From the NCBI GenBank assembly GCA_900753975.1, contig CAAEBC010000072.1, positions 1 to 14,722 of the forward strand: a stretch of DNA of 14,722 bases, written 5' to 3'. This document shows positions 6,456 through 13,672 of the stretch, one piece after another; position 1 is the first letter of the stretch; the number at the start of each line of letters is the position of its first letter. The stretch comes from Clostridia bacterium. Its GTDB lineage: Bacteria; Bacillota; Clostridia; TANB77; UBA1234. Both the position numbers and the translations under genes were made by a program. Below the pieces are notes generated by a model. That model worked only from the letters and a program-made list of their open reading frames with translations. It was not told where the DNA came from and ran no database searches.

Positions 6456-6695
6456 ATGCTACTATCTGAAGCAGTTAAAGAAAGAATAAAATACTTCCTA
6501 GATAAAAAAGAAATGACACTTTGGGATTTATACAAATCATCTGGAGTACCCAAAGCCACAATATACGCATTTATGAATTCGGGCAAAGGAAATTTAGTAA
6601 AGCTAGATACCTTACTTCATTTATGCGAAGGACTTGGTATATCAATCAAGAAGTTTTTTGACGATCCAATTTTCGAAGATGTAGAGCAAGACTAA
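6456..6695 (+). CDS. Small Cro/C1-type (XRE) helix-turn-helix regulator
   Basis: A 79-residue protein consisting almost only of a helix-turn-helix domain. The helices cover about residues 3-17 and 21-30 (TLWDLYKSSGV), with recognition helix PKATIYAFMNSGKG (32-45), then VKLDTLLHLCEGLGISIKKFF. It is of the HTH_3/HTH_26 type that represses transcription as a dimer. It has no extra sensor or toxin domain. AGAGGTGAT precedes the ATG by 4 bases. It stands alone, divergent from the 475-residue gene, and ends in a strong terminator. The inverted repeats upstream may be its own operator. Confidence 0.85.
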   Translation: MLLSEAVKERIKYFLDKKEMTLWDLYKSSGVPKATIYAFMNSGKGNLVKLDTLLHLCEGLGISIKKFFDDPIFEDVEQD

Positions 6696-6701
6696 AGTAG
6701 A

Positions 6702-6752
6702 AAAATCCTTGTTTAGATTTTATTTCAATCTAAACAAGGATTTTGGTTTTTT
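6702..6752 (+). terminator. Strong rho-independent terminator after the XRE gene
   Basis: AAAATCCTTGTTTAGATT (6702-6719) and its perfect complement at 6727-6744 surround a 7-base loop, then GGTTTTTT. The stretch 6753-6885, downstream of the large surface-protein gene on the other strand, has no gene and no clear terminator for that gene. Confidence 0.92.
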
Positions 6753-6885
6753 ATGTTTATAGCACGGTCAAAATATAGATATCTATAAATAGCCTTTGTA
6801 CTGCTTTAAATTTATAAAAATTCACGCACTAAACTTGGTACATTCCCCCTAAATATGAAAAATGGAAAAAGGGTTCGAGGAAAGT

Positions 6886-9800
6886 TTAAGTACCGCCACT
6901 CACACTCGCCACAGCACGGAAACCTCCATAATCGCCGCCTCCCGTAGCTCCAATGAAATGGAAAGCACCTGCATCATTATCGTCATGGTAGTAACCTCCA
7001 CGACAGAAAAATGGCCCTGCACCGCTTGGATAATATACATGATCGTTGCACCAGCTTCCACTACTATAGCTTGTAGATGTCTCATATATCGCATCACCGT
7101 ACAAATCATTACATAATTGATAATCTGCTGAGCCACTATTTGAAGTTCCATCAGATACTGTAGAGCTATATACTTGCTTGTTTCTTAACTCCAATGCACT
7201 TACTAAATTTGAACCATATGTTGTCAAATTCGTACTTCCATTGTTTAAATAAGCTGCCGTATATTCTGCCGCTCCTCCGGATATATCATATATTCCATAT
7301 ATATTTCCTGTCGTACTTGCAAGTTTGCCAAGATCCGTATTCCATGCATAGTTATCTTTAAATACATACCCAACAATATTACCACTAGCGTCTGTTGCAT
7401 CATGCTCATACGTATTATTGTATATCATCGATGTACCTTTACCTTTTCCTGCGCCAGTATAATAGCTACTACATTGATTAACTGCTAATTCTTCGCCATT
7501 TCTTCCGTAAGGACTATATGTTAAATATGCTACTGCTCCCCATTCACTATTTTTCATTTGATGTGTATTTATTTCTGGATACATACTTACACAATTTTGA
7601 TACATATATTTTATATGATTACTTCTCCAACCAGTAACTGACGGCTTAGACACCATTCTAGATTTTATTGTACTTGTATTTCCTGCATTTGTTGTTAATC
7701 CCGTAGTGGCTGACGTTGCTATCCATGTAGAACTATCTGCTGACATTTCTATACTTGCTTCATACTTCATTACCCATATTCCTTGTAGCTCATCATCCCA
7801 TTTTCCCAATGGGTTATTACCCGCCGCCTCTTCTTCTGCAGTCATTTTTTGAAATGCTGGATGTACTTTGTATCCTTCTGGTAAATCTTTTGGATTTCCA
7901 TCTTTGTCTCTATACTGTGTGTCTGATGTTCCGTACATAAATAATACGTCTACGTCTCCATATTTCGTTTTTGTTGTACTTTCTATTGTTCTATTAGAAT
8001 TCGTATAATATATTAACTTATACGCATACCTAGGTATCCATACCCAATAGCTTCCGTCATCTGTCGTTTTTGCGTTTGCCCATTTAGCCGTTTTTGTATC
8101 CGTTACACCATCACCCATTGTATAACTATATATTGTCGTATTTGGTATTCCGTCTGCTAGCATAAATGTATCATATTCAAATTCATTTGTTGCATTTTCA
8201 TCATCCCAATATACCGCTTTCATTCCTTCTCCAAGTACTGGTGCATTTGCTACTGAAGGTATCAAGCTACTTTCCCATACTGCATATAATGTTACACTTT
8301 CGTTTTCTGTGTAATTATCTCCAAGTTTATACATTACGTCTTTCGAATCACTTGCTGTAGACCACCCCATAAAAGTGTATCTTCTTCTACTTGGTTTTGA
8401 AGAACTTAAAGTTATTGTCTCTCCATATTTCTTGGTTTGTTTTGCAGGAGCTGTTCCTGATGTTCCACCATTTTCGTTATACGTTACAGTGTAAGTATCT
8501 TCACTCCAAACAGCATATAACGTAACATTATTATTTGCTGTATAGCTTCCACCTGGCTGGTATGATGCTGTCGCAGCTGTAGAAGATGTTGACCAACCTT
8601 TAAAAGTATATCCAGGTCTAGTTGGTTTTGTCGTGCTTAATGTTAATGCAACATTATGTGTTTTAGTTTGCTCAGCAGGTGCTCCTGTTCCGCCGTTTGC
8701 GTTATATTTTACTGTATATCCATCTACTTTCCAAACTGCATACAAAGTTGTGTTAGCATCTTTACTAAAGCTTCCACCTGCTTGATATGCTGCGCTAGTT
8801 GCCGTACTGCTTTCTGCCCAACCTAAAAATGTATATCCAGTTCTCGTTGGTTTCGTACTTGAAAGTATTAATGTTTGTCCATGTGTTTTTTCTGTTGAAG
8901 CTGGTGCTCCTGTTCCGCCATTTGCATTATACGTTACCGTATATTTTATTGCACTCCATACTGCATATAATGTCTTATCCTCATTATCTGTTATGCTGGC
9001 TCCCGCTTTATATGTAGCATCTGTCGCCGTGCTACTTTCTGCCCAACCCAAAAATGTATATCCTGCTTTAGTTGGAACTGTTGTACTTAAAGTTATTTCT
9101 TTTCCATGTTCTTTTGTTTGACTCGCTGGTGCACCCGTTCCGCCGTTTACATCATATTTTATTGTATATGTTTGGATTTTCCAAACTGCATATAATGTTG
9201 TATCACCATCTTTACTAAAGCTTGCACTAGGCTGATATGTTGCACTTGTTGCTGAATTACTTTCTGCCCAACCTAAAAACATATATCCAGCTTTTGTTGG
9301 TTTCGTACTCGAAAGTGTTATATTTTTACCATGCTCTTTTGTTTGACTTGCTGGCGTGCCTATTCCACCATTTGCGTTATAGTTTATTGTATATGTTACT
9401 GCATTCCAAATAGCAAATAAAGTTATATTACTATCCGATGAATAATTAGAACCAGGCATATAACTAGCAGTTACCGACGTAGTAGATGTTCCCCAACCTA
9501 CAAAAGTATATCCGCTTCTAGTTGGTGTCTCACTACTTAAAGTAACACTACTGCCATGCTCTTTTATCTGACTTGTAGGTCCGCCACTACCACCGTTTGC
9601 ATTGAAAGTAATAGTATATTTCACTCCTTCCCAAACTGCATAAAGAGTAGCATTACTGTCTTTGGTATATATTCCTCCTGGGTGGTAACTAGCACTTGTC
9701 GATGCTGCATCTTCTGCCCAACCTTTAAAGGTATAACTATTTCTTGTTGGTCTTACTGTGCTTAAAGTTAATTTTTCTCCTTGTTCTTTTACTTGACTTT

Positions 9801-10620
9801 CAGGTGCACCTGTTCCACCATTTGCATCATAAGAAATAGTATATTTGGGTTTTACTATTCCAGATATAGTTAGTTCCCTAACTGTACTTCCACCGCCTTC
9901 TTCTCGTACTGTTATTAGTATCGTTCCGTTTCTCGTAATTTCAAGTTCATAAGTATCGTTTGCTGTTTTTGTTCCTGTTGTACCTCCACCTGTAACCGTT
10001 AACTCTCCGCCATTTACCGGGTAAGCTACCACTTTAACCGTAGCTTTCGATTTATCCTCATTTAAAGTAAACTCAAGTGAACCGATGGTAGGCTTACCAA
10101 TTTCATTTTCTTTTTCATCTAATTTATATCTAAGATTTCCTTCGCCATCATAATAGCCTTTAACGTAATACACGTTCTTATCCGCATCGTAAATATATAC
10201 ATCGTCTTTTCCAAAAGTAACTCGTTCATTTATTACATCGCCTTTGCCTGTTTTAGTGCCTGAAACGTTTATAGTATCTAAATCTACCAAATACCCTGAA
10301 ATAGAATCGTCATTTACGCTTACAAAATTACTAGGTGGATTTTCAACTCTAACTTTTGTAAAACCTTGATTTCTTGCTTCTACGCTATCACCATTTAAAA
10401 CATTATTTTGCAAAGTTCTTTGTGTTGCAGAATTTACTTCATCATATTCACTTGCAAATGAAGCATAATTTGCATTGTCTACCGTACTTAAAGAAGTATA
10501 AATTGTAATCGCTACAAGTATTATTATTACAATAATTGTGATAACAAGTGTAATTAACGATACGCCTTCCTTTCGCACGAAAAATGGCGCGGTAAAAATA
10601 TTACCGTGCCTTTTCCACAT
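6886..10620 (-). CDS. Large secreted/surface protein: prepilin-like N-terminus, seven InlB/Flg_new repeats, C-type-lectin/FGE-like C-terminus
   Basis: Up to 1244 residues, counted from the ATG at 10620. A short basic leader, RKEG (16-19), precedes a hydrophobic helix (VSLITLVITIIVIIILVAI, 20-38), as in type IV prepilins, but position +5 is Thr instead of Glu. About 60-255 is a variable linker. About 257-784 are seven repeats of roughly 75 residues, each ending LYAVW (LFAIW in one), of the Listeria-Bacteroides/Flg_new type found in surface proteins. The C-terminus has WVWIPRY (859-865), YDISGGAAEYT and CRGG...GGFRAV (1206-1237), resembling formylglycine-generating-enzyme/C-type-lectin folds of DGR target proteins. 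It probably binds a surface ligand. Start: the ATG at 10620 has no ribosome binding site and overlaps an upstream ORF. A GTG at 10578, also without one, would give the typical leader MRKEG and may be the true start. No pilus machinery genes are in the window. Confidence 0.8.
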   Translation of the reverse strand: MWKRHGNIFTAPFFVRKEGVSLITLVITIIVIIILVAITIYTSLSTVDNANYASFASEYDEVNSATQRTLQNNVLNGDSVEARNQGFTKVRVENPPSNFVSVNDDSISGYLVDLDTINVSGTKTGKGDVINERVTFGKDDVYIYDADKNVYYVKGYYDGEGNLRYKLDEKENEIGKPTIGSLEFTLNEDKSKATVKVVAYPVNGGELTVTGGGTTGTKTANDTYELEITRNGTILITVREEGGGSTVRELTISGIVKPKYTISYDANGGTGAPESQVKEQGEKLTLSTVRPTRNSYTFKGWAEDAASTSASYHPGGIYTKDSNATLYAVWEGVKYTITFNANGGSGGPTSQIKEHGSSVTLSSETPTRSGYTFVGWGTSTTSVTASYMPGSNYSSDSNITLFAIWNAVTYTINYNANGGIGTPASQTKEHGKNITLSSTKPTKAGYMFLGWAESNSATSATYQPSASFSKDGDTTLYAVWKIQTYTIKYDVNGGTGAPASQTKEHGKEITLSTTVPTKAGYTFLGWAESSTATDATYKAGASITDNEDKTLYAVWSAIKYTVTYNANGGTGAPASTEKTHGQTLILSSTKPTRTGYTFLGWAESSTATSAAYQAGGSFSKDANTTLYAVWKVDGYTVKYNANGGTGAPAEQTKTHNVALTLSTTKPTRPGYTFKGWSTSSTAATASYQPGGSYTANNNVTLYAVWSEDTYTVTYNENGGTSGTAPAKQTKKYGETITLSSSKPSRRRYTFMGWSTASDSKDVMYKLGDNYTENESVTLYAVWESSLIPSVANAPVLGEGMKAVYWDDENATNEFEYDTFMLADGIPNTTIYSYTMGDGVTDTKTAKWANAKTTDDGSYWVWIPRYAYKLIYYTNSNRTIESTTKTKYGDVDVLFMYGTSDTQYRDKDGNPKDLPEGYKVHPAFQKMTAEEEAAGNNPLGKWDDELQGIWVMKYEASIEMSADSSTWIATSATTGLTTNAGNTSTIKSRMVSKPSVTGWRSNHIKYMYQNCVSMYPEINTHQMKNSEWGAVAYLTYSPYGRNGEELAVNQCSSYYTGAGKGKGTSMIYNNTYEHDATDASGNIVGYVFKDNYAWNTDLGKLASTTGNIYGIYDISGGAAEYTAAYLNNGSTNLTTYGSNLVSALELRNKQVYSSTVSDGTSNSGSADYQLCNDLYGDAIYETSTSYSSGSWCNDHVYYPSGAGPFFCRGGYYHDDNDAGAFHFIGATGGGDYGGFRAVASVSGGT
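6925..7023 (-). other. Candidate DGR-type variable region at the 3' end of the surface protein gene
   Basis: Encodes about residues 1200-1232, between YPSGAGPFFCRGG and GGFRAV. The frame is conserved-looking (RGG...AG.F...GGFR), while the residues between are mostly Tyr, His, Asp, Asn, Phe and Gly encoded by NNC/NNT codons. That is the pattern expected when AAC/AAT codons of a template are diversified at adenines. No template repeat was found in the window, so the call rests on protein pattern only. Confidence 0.45.
8272..9852 (-). repeat. Seven tandem 75-codon InlB/Flg_new repeats inside the surface protein gene
   Basis: Seven consecutive protein repeats of the form YT(I/V)xYxANGGTGAP, then xxxTLSxxxPTRxGYTFxGWAESxxATxAxYxxGxxxxxxxxxTLYAVW. 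The third to sixth are most alike at DNA level and also share motifs such as TTTCTGCCCAACC on the plus strand, suggesting recent duplication or gene conversion. The seventh has an extra residue pair (GTSGTAPAKQ) and an Arg-rich PSRRRY. Confidence 0.9.
10580..10610 (-). terminator. Terminator-like hairpin overlapping the stop of the small upstream ORF (possible attenuator)
   Basis: On the minus strand, GGCACGGTAA (10610-10601) pairs with TTACCGCGCC (10595-10586), with one mismatch and a 5-base loop, and is followed by ATTTTT. The TAA stop of the 39-codon ORF is in the 5' arm. GC-rich pairing stands out in this AT-rich DNA. The T run is short, so termination may be partial. Confidence 0.5.
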
Positions 10621-10720
10621 TATATTTATTCACATCACTTTTTTTATTTTCTAAAAGTGTGACTCTCTCTACAACCTCAGCAGTTTCAAGAGAATGATTG
10701 TATTTAAAATTATATATCAT
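10601..10720 (-). CDS. Small upstream ORF (39 residues), possible leader peptide
   Basis: The sequence begins MIYNFKYNHSLETAEVVERV and ends NKYNVEKAR; it is charged, hydrophilic and not recognised. AGGGGGAA lies 6 bases before the ATG, the best ribosome binding site in this transcript, and a consensus promoter lies 40 bases upstream. It overlaps the ATG-started reading of the large surface protein gene by 20 bases in another frame, or ends 22 bases before its GTG start. Its stop codon is inside a terminator-like hairpin, so translation to the end could keep that hairpin open. A regulatory leader, or a small protein co-made with the surface protein, are the two readings. Confidence 0.55.
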   Translation of the reverse strand: MIYNFKYNHSLETAEVVERVTLLENKKSDVNKYNVEKAR

Positions 10721-10759
10721 CTGTTCTTCCCCCTAACGCTACATTAACTTACAAATATT

Positions 10760-10788
10760 ATGATATATTTTATTAACATTTTTGTCAA
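10760..10788 (-). promoter_or_regulatory. Consensus promoter of the small ORF and surface protein gene
   Basis: On the minus strand TTGACA (10788-10783), a 17-base spacer, then TATCAT (10765-10760). Transcription would start near 10753 and leave a leader of about 30 bases before the ATG at 10720. Confidence 0.8.
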
Positions 10789-10803
10789 CACGGAAATAAC
10801 TGA

Positions 10804-10956
10804 TATCATTGGAACAAACTATATAGTGAAAAAAAGCTTGAAATTTTAGCTGCAATGCAAAGCATTAATTCCTGGCACGGTCATGCTTCACACTGCAACT
10901 CCTATAAACTACAGCAAAAAATATTGAATTCTTGCAATTTTATTTATGCAAACTAA
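10804..10956 (+). pseudogene. Remnant of a reverse transcriptase C-terminus
   Basis: A 50-codon open stretch between TGA (10801) and TAA (10954) with no credible start or ribosome binding site. It reads KLYSEKKLEILAAMQSINSW, then HGHASHCNSYKLQQKIL, ending NFIYAN. The order Q-S-hydrophobic-x-S-W-x-x-H-A-x-H-x-(N/D)-(S/T)-x-x-L-x-x-x-IL is what I know from the C-terminal tail of reverse transcriptases of the DGR/retron-type group. Everything upstream (fingers, palm, YxDD) is missing. It lies on the strand opposite the candidate DGR target gene, about 80 bases beyond the start of the small ORF. Otherwise 10721-11037 holds only two promoters and a palindromic operator. Confidence 0.5.
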
Positions 10957-10974
10957 TTAATTATACAAAAAACA

Positions 10975-11005
10975 TTGATTTTTTATACCTTTTAAGGTAT
11001 AAAAA
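10975..11005 (+). promoter_or_regulatory. Promoter and palindromic operator of the toxin-antitoxin remnant
   Basis: TTGATT (10975-10980), 17 bases, TATAAA (10998-11003). A 12-bp inverted repeat, TTTTTATACCTT (10980-10991) and AAGGTATAAAAA (10994-11005), covers spacer and -10. This is the layout expected for autorepression by a HigA-type antitoxin. It looks intact although the genes behind it are broken. GGAGAG (11021-11026) precedes the first ATG. Confidence 0.65.
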
Positions 11006-11037
11006 GAATATACTATTAAAGGAGAGTAATAGTCTAG

Positions 11038-11085
11038 ATGTATGATATAGAATTTTATGAAGATTATATGCGGAGTGATGAATAA
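11038..11085 (+). pseudogene. Internally deleted HigB/RelE-family toxin remnant
   Basis: An ORF of 15 codons, MYDIEFYEDYMRSDE. The start MYDIEFYED is the usual beginning of HigB-type RelE/ParE-superfamily toxins (normally about 110 residues), and the end resembles the usual C-terminus just before the antitoxin gene. The catalytic middle is missing, consistent with an in-frame deletion that joined the two ends. It keeps the normal toxin-then-antitoxin order: its TAA overlaps the ATG of the antitoxin by one base. It cannot be an active RNase. Confidence 0.6.
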
Positions 11086-11386
11086 TGGCTAAATTTAAGA
11101 ATTGGAAAGATGTGAAAAAAGAAATTGAAACAAATTTAACACTAGAAGAATTAGAAGAAATAGAACTTGAAAAAGAAATTATTAGAACTACTATCTAAAT
11201 AAGAAAAAAAAAAAAATGGATTTAACGCAAATGGAATTAAGTAAAAGAAGTGGCATTATTCAACCATCTATTGCAAAAATCGAAAATTTTGTACGTACGC
11301 CACAATATACAACATTAATGAAACTTCTATATCCAATGGGATACACTTTGCGTGTTGTTCCACTTAAAAAAGTTAAAGATAAATAA
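11085..11386 (+). pseudogene. Broken HigA-type XRE antitoxin
   Basis: Two out-of-frame pieces make one antitoxin. The first (11085-11198, 37 residues, MAKFKNWKDVKKEIETNLTL, ending ELEKEIIRTTI) is the usual HigA N-terminus. It stops at TAA 11196, probably a mutated GAA (Glu). A run of 13 A follows, and the second piece continues in another frame (11216-11386, MDLTQMELSKRSGIIQPSIA, then KIENFVRTPQYTTLMKLLYP, GYTLRVVPL). That is the helix-turn-helix and C-terminus. Two lesions, a nonsense codon and a poly-A length shift, thus separate the halves. Restart at the second ATG could still make a 56-residue DNA-binding fragment, but no good ribosome binding site precedes it. Confidence 0.75.
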
Positions 11387-11395
11387 ACTATGTTA

Positions 11396-11440
11396 TTCAA
11401 AAAACCACTAGAAGTGTAACTAGTGGTTTTTTGAATTTTT
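11396..11440. terminator. Bidirectional terminator between the antitoxin remnant and feoB
   Basis: TTCAAAAAACCACTAG (11396-11411) and CTAGTGGTTTTTTGAA (11420-11435) are perfectly complementary over 16 bp, with an 8-base loop and T5 following. It lies between convergent transcripts and ends 4 bases before the feoB stop codon. Confidence 0.92.
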
Positions 11441-11443
11441 TAT

Positions 11444-13372
11444 TTATCCTAACGAGGCTATTAAAACAGCCAAAACATAAGCCAATAAAATTTGCATGCC
11501 TACCGCTATAAAGGTAAGTAAGCCGTTTTTCAATTCTTTTCTCATAGTGGCAATAGCAGCAAAGCAAGGGGCACTAAATAGATTAAATGCTACAAAAGCA
11601 TAACTGGTTTTAGAGCTAAAAAATTCAAAAGGACTTCCTGGTGAAAATATTTCAGAAAGATTTTTGGCATCTCCCATTAGTCCAGATATTATCTGCATAG
11701 ATGATATTACTTGCTCTTTTGCAATTATTCCCTGTATTGCCGAAACAGTTGCTTCCCAACTATTAATCTTTAAAATTGGATAAAATATCCAAGATATTTT
11801 TTTACCCCAAAATGCCATTATGCTTTCTTCAATATTAGTACAGTATTTTATCTGCATTGAAAATGAAAGTAAAAACCAAACTACAAGTGAAGCCATAAAT
11901 ATTACAGTTCCAGCTTTTCTTAGAAAATCTTTTACCTTATCTAATACATCTTTTAAAACATATTTTAAACTTGGCAATTTATATTCTGGCAATTCCGATA
12001 TGTATGACGAATCTTTAGACTTGCGAAACAGTTTTTTTATAATTAGTGAACTAACTATTATAATTATTATTGATAAAATATAAAAACTAGTTACAACAAT
12101 AGCATAATTATCTCTAAAGAAATAACTAGTGAAAATAACTATCATAGGAAGCTTAGCACTACATGGAATAAACGGAGTTAAAACTGCTGTCACTTTTCTA
12201 TCATATTCATTTTCCAAAATCTTCGAAGACATTATTCCAGGAACACTACATCCAGTTCCCAAAATAAATGGTATCAAAGCCTTTCCACTAAGTCCTATTT
12301 TTCTAAAAGTCTTATCTAGAAGAAATGATATTCTTGCCATATATCCTGTTGATTCTAAAAAAGAAATACATAAAAACAAAACTGCAAGTTCTGGTAAGAA
12401 CGATACAACACTCCCTACTCCTGTAATTATTCCATCACAAACCATACTAATAATCCAATCAGAGACTTCAATTTGGCTCAAGAAGTTTTCTATCACGATT
12501 TTCGAAAAATCGAAAAAGTCATTTATTAAATCACTAGCTTTATTTCCCACAAATCCAACTGATAAAAAATATACAAAAAACATTATAAGCACAAAAATAG
12601 GAAATGCTAAAAATTTATTGAGAAATATTTTATCCAAAATACTTGTAACATTTATTCTCTTTTTTGTATTTGTCACACACAAATCGCAAACTTGATCAAT
12701 ATACTGATATCTTTGGGTTATAATCAATTCATAAGTCTCTAAGCCATATTTATTTTCCAAACTTAAAATATTCATATTACTAATATTTTCTATAGCAAGA
12801 AATCTACTATTTCTTTGACTACCAAATCGTGCTTTATGTTCAGAAATCACAGTCTCAACATCACTAGAAAAAATTTGTTTCTTTGATACATTCCTTAGCC
12901 TTACACTTTTTATCATCGCTACCAATTCGTCGATTCCTTGATTTTTAATAGCGGACACAAAACAAGTATTTGCACAAAAAACATTTTTAAATTTCTCTAA
13001 ATCTATTTTCATTCCTTTACTTAAAAGTCTGTCTGCCATATTTAAAACAACAATTATATTCGTATCTAATTCCATAAGCATTGTAGTAAGATACAGACCT
13101 CTTCTTATAGAAGTCGCATCTACAACATTTATTATCAAATCAGGTTTATCATTTAGCAAAAAATCTCGTGATACCTTTTCCTCCAATGTGTAAGGTGACA
13201 AAGAATATATACCTGGCAAATCTATAAGCTCAAAGTCAGTTCCTTTAACTATCCCACTCTTTTGTTCCAAAGTTACTCCCGGCCAATTTCCTATCTTTTG
13301 ATTCATACCAGTAAGCAAATTAAAAAGTGTAGTCTTGCCACAATTCTGATTTCCAACGAGAGCAATTCTCAT
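11444..13372 (-). CDS. feoB: Ferrous iron transporter FeoB
   Basis: A 642-residue inner-membrane Fe(II) transporter with an N-terminal GTPase domain, within the family's usual length range. G1 is GNQNCGKT (7-14), G2 includes T34 in NWPGVT, G3 is DLPG (51-54), G4 is NMAD (111-114) and G5 is VSAIKNQG (about 139-146). A helical linker follows to about residue 245. After that come the membrane helices with two gate-like repeats: FLPELAVLFLCISFLESTGYMAR with GTGCSVPGIMSS and PCSAKLP in the first half, and KEQVIS with FSAPCFAAIATMRKE in the second. It overlaps the feoA stop by 4 bases (ATGA), so the two are translationally coupled. The C-terminus ends shortly after the last membrane helix; no FeoC-like gene follows. 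Expression under iron limitation is typical of the family. Confidence 0.97.
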   Translation of the reverse strand: MRIALVGNQNCGKTTLFNLLTGMNQKIGNWPGVTLEQKSGIVKGTDFELIDLPGIYSLSPYTLEEKVSRDFLLNDKPDLIINVVDATSIRRGLYLTTMLMELDTNIIVVLNMADRLLSKGMKIDLEKFKNVFCANTCFVSAIKNQGIDELVAMIKSVRLRNVSKKQIFSSDVETVISEHKARFGSQRNSRFLAIENISNMNILSLENKYGLETYELIITQRYQYIDQVCDLCVTNTKKRINVTSILDKIFLNKFLAFPIFVLIMFFVYFLSVGFVGNKASDLINDFFDFSKIVIENFLSQIEVSDWIISMVCDGIITGVGSVVSFLPELAVLFLCISFLESTGYMARISFLLDKTFRKIGLSGKALIPFILGTGCSVPGIMSSKILENEYDRKVTAVLTPFIPCSAKLPMIVIFTSYFFRDNYAIVVTSFYILSIIIIIVSSLIIKKLFRKSKDSSYISELPEYKLPSLKYVLKDVLDKVKDFLRKAGTVIFMASLVVWFLLSFSMQIKYCTNIEESIMAFWGKKISWIFYPILKINSWEATVSAIQGIIAKEQVISSMQIISGLMGDAKNLSEIFSPGSPFEFFSSKTSYAFVAFNLFSAPCFAAIATMRKELKNGLLTFIAVGMQILLAYVLAVLIASLG

Positions 13373-13602
13373 CTAAAAATCACCTCCACCGAAATAAACC
13401 TACTATCAGCTTTTCTAATAGCCAATTCGTATCCTCTAAGCTCAATACTAATCGGATCTCCAAGTGGAGCAATATTCTTTAGACGCACCTCCACACCTCG
13501 TGTTAACCCCATCTCCAGCAAATGTCTCTTAACATTCCTATCCGGTACATCCACACTAACAATCCTCGCACATCTATTTATCCTCAATTTATCCAACGTC
13601 AT
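13369..13602 (-). CDS. feoA: Ferrous iron transport accessory protein FeoA
   Basis: A 77-residue cytosolic SH3-like protein that works with FeoB and may tune its GTPase or transport activity. The family pattern is clear: a first strand pair around ARIVSVD, the helix VKRHLLEMGLTRGVEV, then APLGDPISIELRGYELAIRK. GGAG lies 7 bases before the ATG. Its stop overlaps the feoB start (ATGA). It is first gene of the pair, so its promoter should lie in the 70 bases between the ATG and the large fold-back repeat, where two near-identical 15-16 bp repeats are found. Confidence 0.93.
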   Translation of the reverse strand: MTLDKLRINRCARIVSVDVPDRNVKRHLLEMGLTRGVEVRLKNIAPLGDPISIELRGYELAIRKADSRFISVEVIFR

Positions 13603-13616
13603 AGTTCGTCTCCTAA

Positions 13617-13647
13617 CTATAATATAAAATATCTATAATTAAAATAT
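13617..13647. promoter_or_regulatory. Tandem direct repeat in the feoAB promoter region
   Basis: CTATAATATAAAATAT (13617-13632) and CTATAATTAAAATAT (13633-13647) follow each other directly, differing by one inserted base. They lie 15-45 bases upstream of the feoA ATG, where an iron-responsive repressor would bind. They do not match a Fur or DtxR box well. A possible -35 (TTGTAA, minus strand, just inside the hairpin border) has only poor -10 partners, so the promoter is not settled. Confidence 0.4.
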
Positions 13648-13672
13648 GTACGACCATGACATGCTATTACAA

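Noticed and set aside
6762..6770. GCACGGTCA shared with 10875-10883, considered as a template/variable repeat pair or recombination scar
   Set aside because: Only nine bases match and the flanks are unrelated; the second copy lies inside the reverse transcriptase-like reading frame, so chance is sufficient.
6774..6787. Perfect 14-bp palindrome TATAGATATCTATA downstream of the surface protein gene
   Set aside because: It is short, purely AT-rich at the ends and lacks a T run; such palindromes are common by chance in AT-rich DNA.
6753..6885. Search for a DGR template repeat between the surface protein gene and the XRE terminator
   Set aside because: No stretch resembles the variable-region sequence on either strand; the same search across 10721-11037 was also negative.
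6862..7151. Two overlapping ORFs (plus and minus) at the 3' end of the surface protein gene
   Set aside because: This region is less AT-rich, so stops are rarer; the main frame explains it with a recognisable GFR ending.
12129..12695. 188-codon plus-strand ORF over feoB
   Set aside because: It is a shadow of the clear FeoB frame, lacks a ribosome binding site, and shows no recognisable domain.
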